Shown: in pieces, positions 34,266-42,967 of the stretch
How the letters are laid out: the number at the start of each line of letters is the position of its first letter
Numbering within the stretch: the first letter of the stretch is position 1
NCBI RefSeq assembly: GCF_900185015.1
Contig: NZ_FXYD01000002.1
Location: 310,001-374,000, forward strand
Source: Octadecabacter ascidiaceicola
GTDB taxonomy: Bacteria; Pseudomonadota; Alphaproteobacteria; Rhodobacterales; Rhodobacteraceae
DNA length: 64,000 nt
Direction: 5' to 3'
The notes under the pieces: model-generated
The model's input: the letters and a program-made list of their open reading frames with translations, nothing else
The model's database searches: none
What the model was told of the DNA's origin: nothing
Translations under genes and position numbers: made by a program

Positions 34266-36941
34266 ATGTCGACCCTGAGAGGCGGGCGGGTTGTGGCTGT
34301 TTTAGGCCCAACAAATACCGGCAAAACCCACTACGCGATTGAACGGATGCTGGCGCACAGAACGGGCATAATCGGCCTGCCGCTGCGCCTGCTTGCGCGG
34401 GAGGTTTATGACCGGATCGTTGCGTTGCGCGGACCGAGCGTTGTGGCCTTGGTAACGGGCGAAGAACGTATCGTTCCGCCGCGTGCGAAATACTGGGTCA
34501 GCACCGTTGAGGCCATGCCACAAGATATCGGCGCGGACTTCGTGGCGATTGATGAAATTCAGCTGTGTGCGGATCTGGACCGTGGCCATGTGTTCACGGA
34601 TCGATTGCTGCGCATGCGGGGCCTGCAAGAGACGTTGTTCATGGGCGCTGAGACCATGTGGGGCGCAATTGCGAGCATGGTTCCCGAGGCGGAGTTCCTG
34701 AAACGGGAACGGTTCAGCACGCTCACGTATTCAGGTTCCAAAAAGATAAGTCGCATGCCTGCCAGATCCGCAATCGTTGGGTTTTCGGTTGAGAATGTCT
34801 ATGCGATTGCCGAGCTTTTGCGCCGCCAAAAGGGTGGGGCTGCCGTCGTTATGGGCGCGTTGAGCCCGCGAACGCGTAATGCGCAGGTCGAAATGTATCA
34901 AAACGGAGATGTCGACTATCTGGTGGCGACGGATGCTATCGGGATGGGGCTCAACCTTGATATCGACCATGTGGCGTTTTCGGGGATCACCAAGTTTGAC
35001 GGCCGCCGCATGCGCCATCTGATGCCAAATGAGCTAGCGCAGATCGCGGGGCGCGCTGGGCGGCACATGAACAACGGTACGTTTGGAGTGACCGGTGAAG
35101 CGCCGCTGCTGGATGACGACGTTGTTGCTGCGATTCAGGATAACCAATTTGCGCCAGTTAAAAAGCTGCAATGGCGCAATGCCCGGCTGCAGTTTGGATC
35201 TGTTGGGCGGCTGATCCAGACGTTGGAAGAGCGCACCGATGACCCGTGGCTAACGCGGGTTCGTGAAAGCGATGATTTAGGCGCGCTAAAGGCGGTTAGC
35301 GCCGACGCCGAGGTTGCGGCACGCGCGACGGACGGGCCTTCAGTGCAACTCCTGTGGGATGTGTGTCGCATTCCGGACTTTCGCGGCATCAGCAGCGCCG
35401 AACATGCGCAGTTGTTAACCGATATTTACAACTTCCTGCATCAATCAGGGCGTGTGCCGGATGAATGGCTGGCGGGGCGAGTGAACCGTATCGACCGGAC
35501 CGACGGGGACATCGACGCACTGTCCAAACGGTTGGCGTATATCCGCACATGGACTTACGTCGCCCAGCGTAAAGGTTGGGTGAATGACGAAAGCCATTGG
35601 CGCGACACGACGCGCGCTGTAGAAGACCGCCTATCAGATGCGTTGCATGAACGCCTGACAGCAAGATTTGTGGACCGGCGGACAAGTGTTTTGCTTCGCC
35701 GGCTCAACCAAAAGGAGGGCCTTGTGGCCGACGTAAACGACAAAGGTGAAGTGACTGTCGAAGGACAGTTCGTTGGGAAAATCGAAGGATTCCGGTTCCG
35801 TCAGGACAAGGATGCGAGCGCCGAGGAAGCGAAAACCATTCGCGCGGCAAGCATTCAGGCCTTGGCTCCGCAGTTCCATCTGCGCGCGGACCGTTTCTAT
35901 AACGCGCCCGACACCGAGATTGATTTCACCGAGCAAGGCGGCCTGATGTGGGGCGCCGATGCGGTTGGGAAGCTGGTCGCTGGTCAAGACCCCCTGAAAC
36001 CGACGGTAGTGGCGTTCGTTGATGATGAGGCCGGTGCAGAGGTCGCTGAAAAAGTGCAGCGCCGTTTGCAGCACTTCATTGACCGCAAGATCGCGACTGC
36101 GTTTGAGCCGATGTTGAAGATGAACGCGGACGAGACGCTGGAAGGTTTGGCCAAAGGGTTTGCATTCCGCCTGTCCGAGAGCTTCGGCGTGGTGTCGCGC
36201 GGAGACGTCGCCAATGACGTCAAAGCGCTTGAACAAGACGCCCGTGGCGCATTGCGTAAACACGGTGTTCGTTTCGGCCAATTTACGATCTTTATGCCAT
36301 TGCTCTTGAAGCCAGCACCAACGCGTCTGCGTTTGGTATTGTGGAGCCTTTCTAAAGGCTTGCAGGATTTTCCAGAAGCGCCGCCCCCCGGTCTGGTGAC
36401 TGTGCCGACAATCGATGGTCTGCCTGATGGCACTTACACAATGTCCGGTTACCGCGCGGCGGGCGCACGTGCGATCCGTATCGATATGCTAGAACGCCTT
36501 GCGGATATGCTGCGTGATCAAAACACCCGCGCAGGGTTTGAGGCCACGGCGGACATGCTGTCGATCACTGGTATGACGCTGGAACAGTTCGCCAACCTGA
36601 TGGAAGGTCTTGGCTACAAGGGTGAAAAAGGCGAGCGCGAGAAGGTGAAAGCAGCGCCAGAGGCCGCGCCGGACGCAGAAGTTGCTGAAGCGGCACCTGC
36701 TGAGAAGGCCGAAGAAGGCCCAGAGATGGAGGTGTTTTACACCTTTGCATGGGCGCCAAAACGCAGCCCGCGCCCGCAAGGGGACAAGCCGCAGCGCAAA
36801 GGCCCGCCAAAGGGAAAACGCGGCAAGCCGCAAGGCAACAACAAAACGCAGAATTTCTCGGCACGTCCGCCGCGTAAGGAAAAAGCGATTGATCCTGACA
36901 ATCCGTTCGCAGCTGCCCTGGCAGGGCTTAAGAAGGATTGA
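34266..36941 (+). CDS. Suv3-like DExH RNA helicase
   Basis: An 891-residue superfamily 2 helicase resembling mitochondrial Suv3. Walker A GPTNTGKTHYAIERM is near residue 15, the DEIQ box IDEIQLCADLDRG near 97, and motif VI QIAGRAGRHMNNG near 260. The tail from about 800 is Lys/Pro/Gly-rich and basic, probably RNA-binding. It is presumed to act in RNA decay. Start ATG 34266 is chosen over GTG 34260 because AGGGA lies eight bases before it. It overlaps the S4 gene by TTGA. Confidence 0.88.
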   Translation: MSTLRGGRVVAVLGPTNTGKTHYAIERMLAHRTGIIGLPLRLLAREVYDRIVALRGPSVVALVTGEERIVPPRAKYWVSTVEAMPQDIGADFVAIDEIQLCADLDRGHVFTDRLLRMRGLQETLFMGAETMWGAIASMVPEAEFLKRERFSTLTYSGSKKISRMPARSAIVGFSVENVYAIAELLRRQKGGAAVVMGALSPRTRNAQVEMYQNGDVDYLVATDAIGMGLNLDIDHVAFSGITKFDGRRMRHLMPNELAQIAGRAGRHMNNGTFGVTGEAPLLDDDVVAAIQDNQFAPVKKLQWRNARLQFGSVGRLIQTLEERTDDPWLTRVRESDDLGALKAVSADAEVAARATDGPSVQLLWDVCRIPDFRGISSAEHAQLLTDIYNFLHQSGRVPDEWLAGRVNRIDRTDGDIDALSKRLAYIRTWTYVAQRKGWVNDESHWRDTTRAVEDRLSDALHERLTARFVDRRTSVLLRRLNQKEGLVADVNDKGEVTVEGQFVGKIEGFRFRQDKDASAEEAKTIRAASIQALAPQFHLRADRFYNAPDTEIDFTEQGGLMWGADAVGKLVAGQDPLKPTVVAFVDDEAGAEVAEKVQRRLQHFIDRKIATAFEPMLKMNADETLEGLAKGFAFRLSESFGVVSRGDVANDVKALEQDARGALRKHGVRFGQFTIFMPLLLKPAPTRLRLVLWSLSKGLQDFPEAPPPGLVTVPTIDGLPDGTYTMSGYRAAGARAIRIDMLERLADMLRDQNTRAGFEATADMLSITGMTLEQFANLMEGLGYKGEKGEREKVKAAPEAAPDAEVAEAAPAEKAEEGPEMEVFYTFAWAPKRSPRPQGDKPQRKGPPKGKRGKPQGNNKTQNFSARPPRKEKAIDPDNPFAAALAGLKKD

Positions 36942-37306
36942 GCGAGGCTGCTGACAGTCTCCGATTAGACAAATGGCTTTGGCACGCGCGGTTTTTTAAG
37001 TCGCGCGGGCTGGCCACCGCGCTCGTTAAATCAGGGCGCATTCGGGTGGACGGCACGCCCGTGTCCAAACCAAGCCGCTCGATTTCGCCCGGCGTGGTGC
37101 TGACATTTCCAAAAGAAGACGAAGTGCGCATTGTTAAGGTGCTCGGGCTTGGGGTGCGGCGTGGGCCAGCGCCGGAAGCACAAGCATTATACGAAGATTT
37201 GACCCCGGCACGTGAGCCAAAGATTAACCCTTTAGAACATAGGGTTGGGGGCAGGCCGACGAAGAAAGACCGCCGCGATATGGACATCTTAAAGGGGTCA
37301 CGTTGA
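36938..37306 (+). CDS. S4 domain RNA-binding protein (HslR-like)
   Basis: A 122-residue protein with an S4 domain, [35 protein letters not shown] near 8-42, followed by a basic tail. It resembles HslR/heat-shock protein 15, which binds stalled 50S subunits with peptidyl-tRNA. No ATG or GTG fits the N-terminus; the start is taken as TTG 36938, overlapping the helicase stop TGA. The pairing with a Suv3-like helicase suggests ribosome or RNA quality control. Confidence 0.85.
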   Translation: MSEAADSLRLDKWLWHARFFKSRGLATALVKSGRIRVDGTPVSKPSRSISPGVVLTFPKEDEVRIVKVLGLGVRRGPAPEAQALYEDLTPAREPKINPLEHRVGGRPTKKDRRDMDILKGSR

Positions 37307-37382
37307 AACGGTCGTAATGTCAGGTCTTGAAGGTGGCGCAGGTGGCGGTTACAGACGCCCTGACCACAAAGGACTCGAGCCC

Positions 37383-37718
37383 ATGACCTACATCGTCAAT
37401 GATGCCTGCATCGCCTGTAAATACACTGACTGCGTTGAAGTTTGCCCAGTAGATTGTTTCTACGAGGGTGAGAATATGCTGGTTATCCATCCTGATGAAT
37501 GTATCGATTGTGGTGTGTGTGAGCCTGAATGTCCGGCGGATGCGATCCGTCCAGACACTGAGCCGGATATGGAAAAATGGGTTGAATTCAACCGCAAGTA
37601 TTCCGAGATGTGGCCGGTTATCATCACCAAGAAAGACCAGTTGCCAACTGCCGAAGAGATGGACGGCAAAGAAGGCAAGATGGAACTGTTTTCCGAAGCG
37701 CCAGGTGAAGGCGGCTAA
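37383..37718 (+). CDS. fdxA: 7Fe ferredoxin FdxA
   Basis: A 111-residue electron carrier. Cysteines in [17 protein letters not shown] and [12 protein letters not shown] give one 3Fe-4S and one 4Fe-4S cluster, in the arrangement typical of the FdxA family. Start ATG 37383 is the usual [14 protein letters not shown]; the frame extends upstream without support. It lies before carD, a conserved neighbour in Rhodobacterales. Confidence 0.96.
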   Translation: MTYIVNDACIACKYTDCVEVCPVDCFYEGENMLVIHPDECIDCGVCEPECPADAIRPDTEPDMEKWVEFNRKYSEMWPVIITKKDQLPTAEEMDGKEGKMELFSEAPGEGG

Positions 37719-37898
37719 AACGCCGCAATGCAGCATTTCAACTTGCTAGTGGGAATCAGGCGATTTTTGTGCTATGGTGGCTTCAATGCCGCGTTATTGC
37801 TGAACCAGATTTAACGATGTGATCTGACGGAGACCTTTGGTCGCCGCCGGACTTTTTGTCGTGTGGTGATGCCGAATTGAGAGAGAAGGACCAGTAGA

Positions 37899-38411
37899 AT
37901 GGCCAAGAAGAAATACGACTACAGCCCGAATGATTTCGTTGTTTACCCCGCGCATGGGGTTGGCAAAATTGTTTCGATTGAAACGCAAGAAGTTGCAGGC
38001 TTCGAGCTGGAAATGTTCGTGATCGCGTTCGAAAAGGACAAGATGACGTTGAAGGTTCCGACGAATAAGGCCGAAGAAGTGGGCATGCGTTCGCTTGCCT
38101 CCGCGGATGTTGTTGCCGATGCGATGAAGACGCTGAAGGGCAAAGCGAAGGTCAAAAAAGCCATGTGGTCCCGCCGCGCGCAGGAATATGAGCAGAAGAT
38201 CAATTCTGGCGATTTGATTGCGATTGCCGAAGTGGTCCGTGATTTGCACCGTGCAGATGACCAGCGTGAGCAGAGCTATTCCGAACGTCAGCTGTATGAA
38301 GCCGCGCTTGAGCGTCTGACACGTGAGATTGCTGCCGTAGGCAATGGCAACGAAACGGATGCTAGCAACGAGATCACAGACACACTGCAAAGCCGTGCTT
38401 CTGCAGCCTAA
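37899..38411 (+). CDS. carD: CarD/CdnL family transcriptional regulator
   Basis: A 170-residue protein that binds RNA polymerase beta and stabilises open complexes, mainly at rRNA and growth promoters. It shows the RID Tudor-like domain at the start (YSPNDFVVYPAHGVGKIVSIETQEV near 7) and the helical C-terminal part (MWSRRAQEYEQKINSGDLIAIAEVVRDLHR). Start ATG 37899 follows AGAGAAGGA. The 180-base gap before it contains no gene, and a strong terminator follows. Confidence 0.94.
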   Translation: MAKKKYDYSPNDFVVYPAHGVGKIVSIETQEVAGFELEMFVIAFEKDKMTLKVPTNKAEEVGMRSLASADVVADAMKTLKGKAKVKKAMWSRRAQEYEQKINSGDLIAIAEVVRDLHRADDQREQSYSERQLYEAALERLTREIAAVGNGNETDASNEITDTLQSRASAA

Positions 38412-38431
38412 GCGTCTGTTAAAGAAATTGA

Positions 38432-38459
38432 AAAAGCCGCCCCTAAGTGGGCGGCTTTT
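38432..38459. terminator. Bidirectional intrinsic terminator between carD and purD
   Basis: AAAAGCCGCCC and GGGCGGCTTTT form an 11-base-pair stem with a six-base loop, flanked by A-runs on one side and T-runs on the other. It works for carD on the plus strand and could also stop transcription from the minus-strand purD. Confidence 0.9.
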
Positions 38460-38529
38460 GTTGTTTTTATTGGGTTGTTTGGTTGATCTGAGCCAATCAC
38501 GGTGAGGGTTTGATCAGTCTGAAATATGC

Positions 38530-38563
38530 GCCTCCGGCGGGGATATTTCTGAAACAAAAGCAA
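38530..38563 (+). repeat. Dispersed intergenic repeat, copy 3
   Basis: GCCTCCGG-CGGGGATATTT, then CTGAAACAAAAGCAA, 34 bases. It lies between the carD/purD terminator and the purD stop. It differs from copy 1 only at two bases in the middle (CT for AA). Confidence 0.8.
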
Positions 38564-38565
38564 GA

Positions 38566-39828
38566 TCAGAGGGCGCGGTGGCCGATGTCGTTGCGATAGA
38601 ACCCTTCGGGCCAGTCAATTTGTTTTGTCATCGCGTAGGCGCGTGCGTGGGCGTCTTGGAGTGTTGCGCCGCGGGCCGTGACATTGAGGACGCGGCCTCC
38701 TGTAGCGATGGTTTGCCCGTCTTTGGAGGCGGTGCCTGCGTGGAAGGTCATCTCGGATGATGTTTCGGGCAGGGCGTCTAGCCCGTTGATGACTGTGCCT
38801 TTTTCATACGATCCGGGGTAGCCGTTGGCGGCCATCACGATGGTCATCGCGTGGTCGTCGGCCCAGGTTGGTGCAACTTCTGAGAGGCGATTTTCGGCGC
38901 AGGCATGCAGCAGATCAAAAGCTTGCGCGCCCAGGCGCATCATCAGAACCTGACATTCAGGGTCGCCAAATCGGACATTATATTCGACGAGGCGGGGCTG
39001 GCCGTCTTTGATCATCAGGCCAGCATAGAGGATGCCCTGAAACGGTGTGCCCCGTTTGGCCATTTCTGCGACGGTGGGTTTTACGATCTCGTTCAGGGCG
39101 ATTTCCGCAATCGCATCGGTCAGAACAGGGGCAGGCGAATAGGCGCCCATTCCGCCAGTATTTGGGCCTTCGTCGCCATCAAACGCGCGTTTGTGGTCTT
39201 GCGCTGTGCCAATAGGAAGCACGGTCTCGCCGTCGCAAAGGATGAAGAAAGAGGCCTCCTCACCGTCCATGAATTCCTCGATGACCACTTCAGCGCCAGC
39301 GCTGCCAAACTGCCCGCCGAGCATATCGTCGATTGCGGTGTGGGCGGTTTCAAGGTCCATCGCGACGACGACGCCTTTACCAGCCGCAAGGCCATCAGCC
39401 TTGATTACGATCGGTGCGCCTTGCTGATCAACATAAGCGTGTGCCTGTTCGGCGTCGGTAAAATGGCCGTAGCCAGCGGTTGGGGCGTTGCAGGCATCAC
39501 AGACCGCTTTGGTGAACGACTTGGACGATTCCAGTTGTGCAGCGGCTTGGGAACATCCGAACACCGTCAGACCGTTGCTGCGCAGAACGTCCGCGACGCC
39601 CGCGGCGAGGGGGGCTTCAGGCCCGATGATGACAAACTCAACGGCGTTTTCTGCACAAAAGCCTGCGACTGCATCCCCGTTTTCAATGTCCAATGACGCG
39701 CATTCGGCGATTTGGGCGATCCCAGCATTCCCAGGCGCCACAATCAGGCGATCACATTTTGGGTTCTGTTTGACGGCCCATGCAAGTGAATGTTCGCGTC
39801 CGCCGCCGCCCAAGATAAGGATGTTCAT
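38566..39828 (-). CDS. purD: Phosphoribosylamine-glycine ligase
   Basis: GAR synthetase of 420 residues, second step of purine synthesis. The N-terminus MNILILGGGGREHSLAWAV, the ATP-grasp loop PIVIKADGLAAGKGVVVA near 134 and EEFMDGEEASFFILCDG near 180 are diagnostic, and PNTGGMGAYSPAP and RFGDPECQVLMMRL follow. The frame continues to 40650 but the start is clear at 39828. It is divergent from xseA with a 64-base gap. Confidence 0.97.
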   Translation of the reverse strand: MNILILGGGGREHSLAWAVKQNPKCDRLIVAPGNAGIAQIAECASLDIENGDAVAGFCAENAVEFVIIGPEAPLAAGVADVLRSNGLTVFGCSQAAAQLESSKSFTKAVCDACNAPTAGYGHFTDAEQAHAYVDQQGAPIVIKADGLAAGKGVVVAMDLETAHTAIDDMLGGQFGSAGAEVVIEEFMDGEEASFFILCDGETVLPIGTAQDHKRAFDGDEGPNTGGMGAYSPAPVLTDAIAEIALNEIVKPTVAEMAKRGTPFQGILYAGLMIKDGQPRLVEYNVRFGDPECQVLMMRLGAQAFDLLHACAENRLSEVAPTWADDHAMTIVMAANGYPGSYEKGTVINGLDALPETSSEMTFHAGTASKDGQTIATGGRVLNVTARGATLQDAHARAYAMTKQIDWPEGFYRNDIGHRAL

Positions 39829-39892
39829 CAGCTGTTTCCCTTCCGCTTTGCTGCCGTTTAAGGTGCGCAGGAACGCAGCACAAGAGCACCCA

Positions 39893-41302
39893 ATGGACCT
39901 AATCGACGAACCCGAAGCCGCAGGCAATACCCCTGAATTCACGGTGAGCGAACTTTCAGGCGCGGTGAAGCGCGCAATTGAGGGTGAATTCGGCCATGTG
40001 CGGGTAAAGGCCGAGGTCGGGCGCGTTGTGCATGCGCGCTCGGGGCATTTGTATTTCGACCTCAAGGATGATCGCAATGTGCTGGCCTGCACCACGTGGA
40101 AGGGGCAAGTTTCCCAGCTTTCTGTGATCCCAGAGGAGGGGATGGAGGTTGTCGTGCATGGCCGCATGACCACCTTTGGCAGCCAGTCGAAGTACCAGTT
40201 GAACGCGACTGAGGTCGCTGTGGCTGGCGTTGGTGCGTTGATGGCGATGCTTGATAAACGCAAAAAGGCGCTTGAGGCTGAGGGGCTGTTTGCAGCAGAT
40301 CGAAAGCAGAGCCTGCCGTTTCTGCCTGAAGTGATCGGGGTTGTGACCTCGCCGACAGGCGCAGTCATTCGCGATATTTTGCATCGCTTGCGGGACCGTT
40401 TCCCGCGCAAGGTGATAGTCTGGCCCGTTGCGGTACAGGGCAAAGAATGCGCCCCGCAAGTGGCGCGTGCCATTGAAGGGTTCAACGCCATGACGCCCGG
40501 GGGCGCATTGCCGCGCCCTGATTTGCTGATTGTGGCCCGTGGCGGGGGATCTATCGAAGACCTTTGGGGCTTCAACGAAGAAGTGGTAGCGCGCGCCGCG
40601 GCGTCGTCAAACATTCCACTGATATCGGCCGTTGGCCACGAAACCGACACGACGTTGATTGATTTCGTGTCCGATCAACGCGCGCCAACGCCGTCTGCCG
40701 CCGCTGAAATGGCGGTTCCCGTGCGTCTGGATTTGATGGCTGGGGTTGAACAGATGGGCGCCCGTGCATCGCGTGCGGTGACGGATGCGGTCGCGCGTCG
40801 CAAACAACGGGTCGCGGATTTGGCGCGGGTGCTGCCCAAGCCAGAACAGTTGACCGAAGATGCCAAGCAACGCTTTGATTATTGGTCAGAAAAACTGGAC
40901 GCCGCTCTGCAAGTGCGCGTCGGGGTTGGTCGCCTTCGGCTTGGCGAAGTTGCTGGCCAGTTGCGCCCGAGCATGCTGAACAACCGTATCGCGCAAGGGC
41001 GCGAACGGCTGGAAACCCGCAACGCGCGGCTTGTTTCGGCGGCCGTCACACAAACCCAACGTCAGCGAAGTCGCTTGGATGCTCTTGATCGTATGCGCGA
41101 AACACTCGGCTACCGCGAAACTCTGAAACGTGGTTATGCCGTGGTGCGCGGTGACGGCGATGTCGTCACCACAGCGAAAGCCGCGAAATCGGCCGCGTCG
41201 CTTGAAATTGAATTCGCCGATGGAAAAATGAAACCCGCAGGCAAGCCATCGCCTAAACCCAAGCCAAAAACACCGCCCGCGGATCAAGGAAGCCTCTTTT
41301 AA
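39893..41302 (+). CDS. xseA: Exodeoxyribonuclease VII large subunit
   Basis: A 469-residue protein with an N-terminal OB fold (EFTVSELSGAVKRAIEGEFGHVRVKAEVG near residue 13). The catalytic core follows: GVVTSPTGAVIRDILHRLRDRFP near 149, ARGGGSIEDLWGFNEE near 209 and SAVGHETDTTLIDFVSDQRAPTPSAAAE near 241. A C-terminal coiled-coil follows. It cleaves single-stranded DNA with XseB, which is not in this window. Start ATG 39893 follows the purD gap. Confidence 0.95.
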   Translation: MDLIDEPEAAGNTPEFTVSELSGAVKRAIEGEFGHVRVKAEVGRVVHARSGHLYFDLKDDRNVLACTTWKGQVSQLSVIPEEGMEVVVHGRMTTFGSQSKYQLNATEVAVAGVGALMAMLDKRKKALEAEGLFAADRKQSLPFLPEVIGVVTSPTGAVIRDILHRLRDRFPRKVIVWPVAVQGKECAPQVARAIEGFNAMTPGGALPRPDLLIVARGGGSIEDLWGFNEEVVARAAASSNIPLISAVGHETDTTLIDFVSDQRAPTPSAAAEMAVPVRLDLMAGVEQMGARASRAVTDAVARRKQRVADLARVLPKPEQLTEDAKQRFDYWSEKLDAALQVRVGVGRLRLGEVAGQLRPSMLNNRIAQGRERLETRNARLVSAAVTQTQRQRSRLDALDRMRETLGYRETLKRGYAVVRGDGDVVTTAKAAKSAASLEIEFADGKMKPAGKPSPKPKPKTPPADQGSLF

Positions 41303-41325
41303 CTTTCTTTGGTTCTTAAATACTC
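41303..41325 (-). repeat. Dispersed intergenic repeat, degenerate copy
   Basis: Minus-strand GAGTATTTAAGAACC followed by AAAGAAAG resembles the second half of the other three copies (GGATATTTAAGAAACAAAAG). It lies right after the xseA stop. Relationship is probable but short. Confidence 0.45.
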
Positions 41326-41343
41326 AAATTCTGCCCCGAACCT

Positions 41344-41736
41344 TCAGGCGCCGACGCCGCCGCAGACCAATGGTTCGGTTTCAGCAAGCTGATACAGGAT
41401 TGAACCGCCGGTGCTGCCGACAAAATCGGCACGTATCTGGCCCGTGTCATTGTACACATACCAGCATTGCGGATTGGGTTCGCTCTCGTAAGTAAAACAA
41501 ATGCTTGGCCCGTTTGCGGTGGGAACCTCCACCCATTCACCGACTTCACATTCGCCGCCAATGAACGACCAAATCACGCGGCGGTTTGGAGCGTAGTATT
41601 CAATCCCGTAAGGGCCTGTCGCGTTGGAATAGGTCAGGGTTTTACCTGTGACGAGGTCTTCGAATTCATCTCCGTCAATCGGCGTTTCGGCGAGGGCGGG
41701 GGTTGCGAGTAAGAGGGTAATAAAAAGTGCGCGCAT
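41344..41736 (-). CDS. Secreted protein of unknown function
   Basis: A 130-residue protein with a signal peptide (MRALFITLLLATPALAE). The mature part has four cysteines (GECEVGEW, PSICFTY, PQCWYVY and LVCGGVG) that could form two disulfides. It is conserved-looking rather than low-complexity, but no domain is recognised. Convergent with xseA and followed upstream by alkB. Confidence 0.68.
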   Translation of the reverse strand: MRALFITLLLATPALAETPIDGDEFEDLVTGKTLTYSNATGPYGIEYYAPNRRVIWSFIGGECEVGEWVEVPTANGPSICFTYESEPNPQCWYVYNDTGQIRADFVGSTGGSILYQLAETEPLVCGGVGA

Positions 41737-41782
41737 GTAGCGATGCTGGCAGAATTATCGGGCGGCGGAAAGGCTCAAGTCG

Positions 41783-42823
41783 TTATTCGGCAGGCTGTTG
41801 CCACCGTGCGGCATGTGGATCCATCACGCGACGCCATAAGCGCGGGTAAAGTGCGACGCAGGCCATGACGGGCAAGGAACGCGGCAACATGGGCATGTCT
41901 TCAGTCAAACGCAACGCGGGGAACGCACGTGCAGGATGGGCGTGGTGGTCCGAATGGCGCGGGGCATTCAGCATAAGGGCAGAGGACATCAGGTGGGGCG
42001 CATTCCATGAATGGTGTGGCCCGACAGGTTCTGGCTTACCGTTCGCCAAGATGCGCCGCGACAGCCCGTAGTGTTGAACATAGTCGGACAACATCAGTTG
42101 GGTCTGCGCGAATCCTGCAAGGCATAACGCTGCGAAAACGCCGGTTCCGCCGCCAATGATTGCCGCTGCAACAAGTGTAAGGACCGCACCAACAACGTAG
42201 GCGTAATAGGGATGGCGCCACCAAGGGCGGCCTGATTGCGAAAAACGACGGTTTTCGGCGCGAAGACCTTCGCGAAACCCGCCTTTCCAAGCGCGGGCAA
42301 AGAAACGATAAAAACTTTCACCGCTGCGTGCTGTGCTTGGGTCGGATTTCGTGCCCACATGGACGTGATGCACCAATGTGTGCGCCGAAAGATGATGCCC
42401 GAACAGCACTGAAATATAGATCCAGCGCCCCGCACGACGCAGCCAACGACCCGGTCGATGGATAAGCTCATGGGCGTTGGAATTGCTCACTTGCCCCATA
42501 AACAGCCCCGCAGCCGTAAACACGACCAGCTTTTCCCAAAGCACAAGGCCGGTCCATCCGCTGAGGGCCGCAATGACCAAAACCCATAGGACGCAATGCG
42601 CAATCGCAAGTGCAATGGAAAGGCGGTCTGCCGATGGGAATTCATCGCCTTCCACCGTCGTAAGTGTACGGCTGATGAGCAAATCCAGCGTCGCTGTCAG
42701 GGCCGTCATCCAAAACAGACCCGCGATCGCCCAGATTCCCCCCCAGATCGCACCAACTGCAATCAGCGTCGGGGCCATCAAAGTAACGGTTGTGAAGATC
42801 GGCATCGGGTTTTGCACGGTCAT
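41783..42823 (-). CDS. alkB: Alkane 1-monooxygenase (AlkB family)
   Basis: A 346-residue membrane di-iron hydroxylase. Helices carry the histidine boxes HELIHRPGRW near 118, HHLSAHTLVHHVHVG near 142 and NAPRHSDHHAHPARAFPAL near 288, together with the AlkB-typical SDYVQHYGLSRR near 250. It would hydroxylate the terminal carbon of medium or long-chain alkanes with rubredoxin electrons. No rubredoxin gene is nearby in this window. Function on fatty acids or other chains is possible. Confidence 0.9.
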   Translation of the reverse strand: MTVQNPMPIFTTVTLMAPTLIAVGAIWGGIWAIAGLFWMTALTATLDLLISRTLTTVEGDEFPSADRLSIALAIAHCVLWVLVIAALSGWTGLVLWEKLVVFTAAGLFMGQVSNSNAHELIHRPGRWLRRAGRWIYISVLFGHHLSAHTLVHHVHVGTKSDPSTARSGESFYRFFARAWKGGFREGLRAENRRFSQSGRPWWRHPYYAYVVGAVLTLVAAAIIGGGTGVFAALCLAGFAQTQLMLSDYVQHYGLSRRILANGKPEPVGPHHSWNAPHLMSSALMLNAPRHSDHHAHPARAFPALRLTEDMPMLPRSLPVMACVALYPRLWRRVMDPHAARWQQPAE

Positions 42824-42967
42824 ACTTTCGATAAAGGCGGATTTTCTGCGAATCTAACGCGACATGGCGTCTCAAGCGAGGCTTGTATAAGGAATTTTCA
42901 TGGTGGCGGGTTACTTCCGCGCATTAGGCCTATTAGGTATTACAAAAGCCTTAGTTCGGAGCCCTCA

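Noticed and set aside
28613-38563. Intergenic repeats considered as a CRISPR array
   Set aside because: Copies are kilobases apart without regular spacers or cas genes.
39829-40650. Extension of the purD frame upstream of its start
   Set aside because: The purD start MNILILGGGG is clear; the extension is antisense to xseA.
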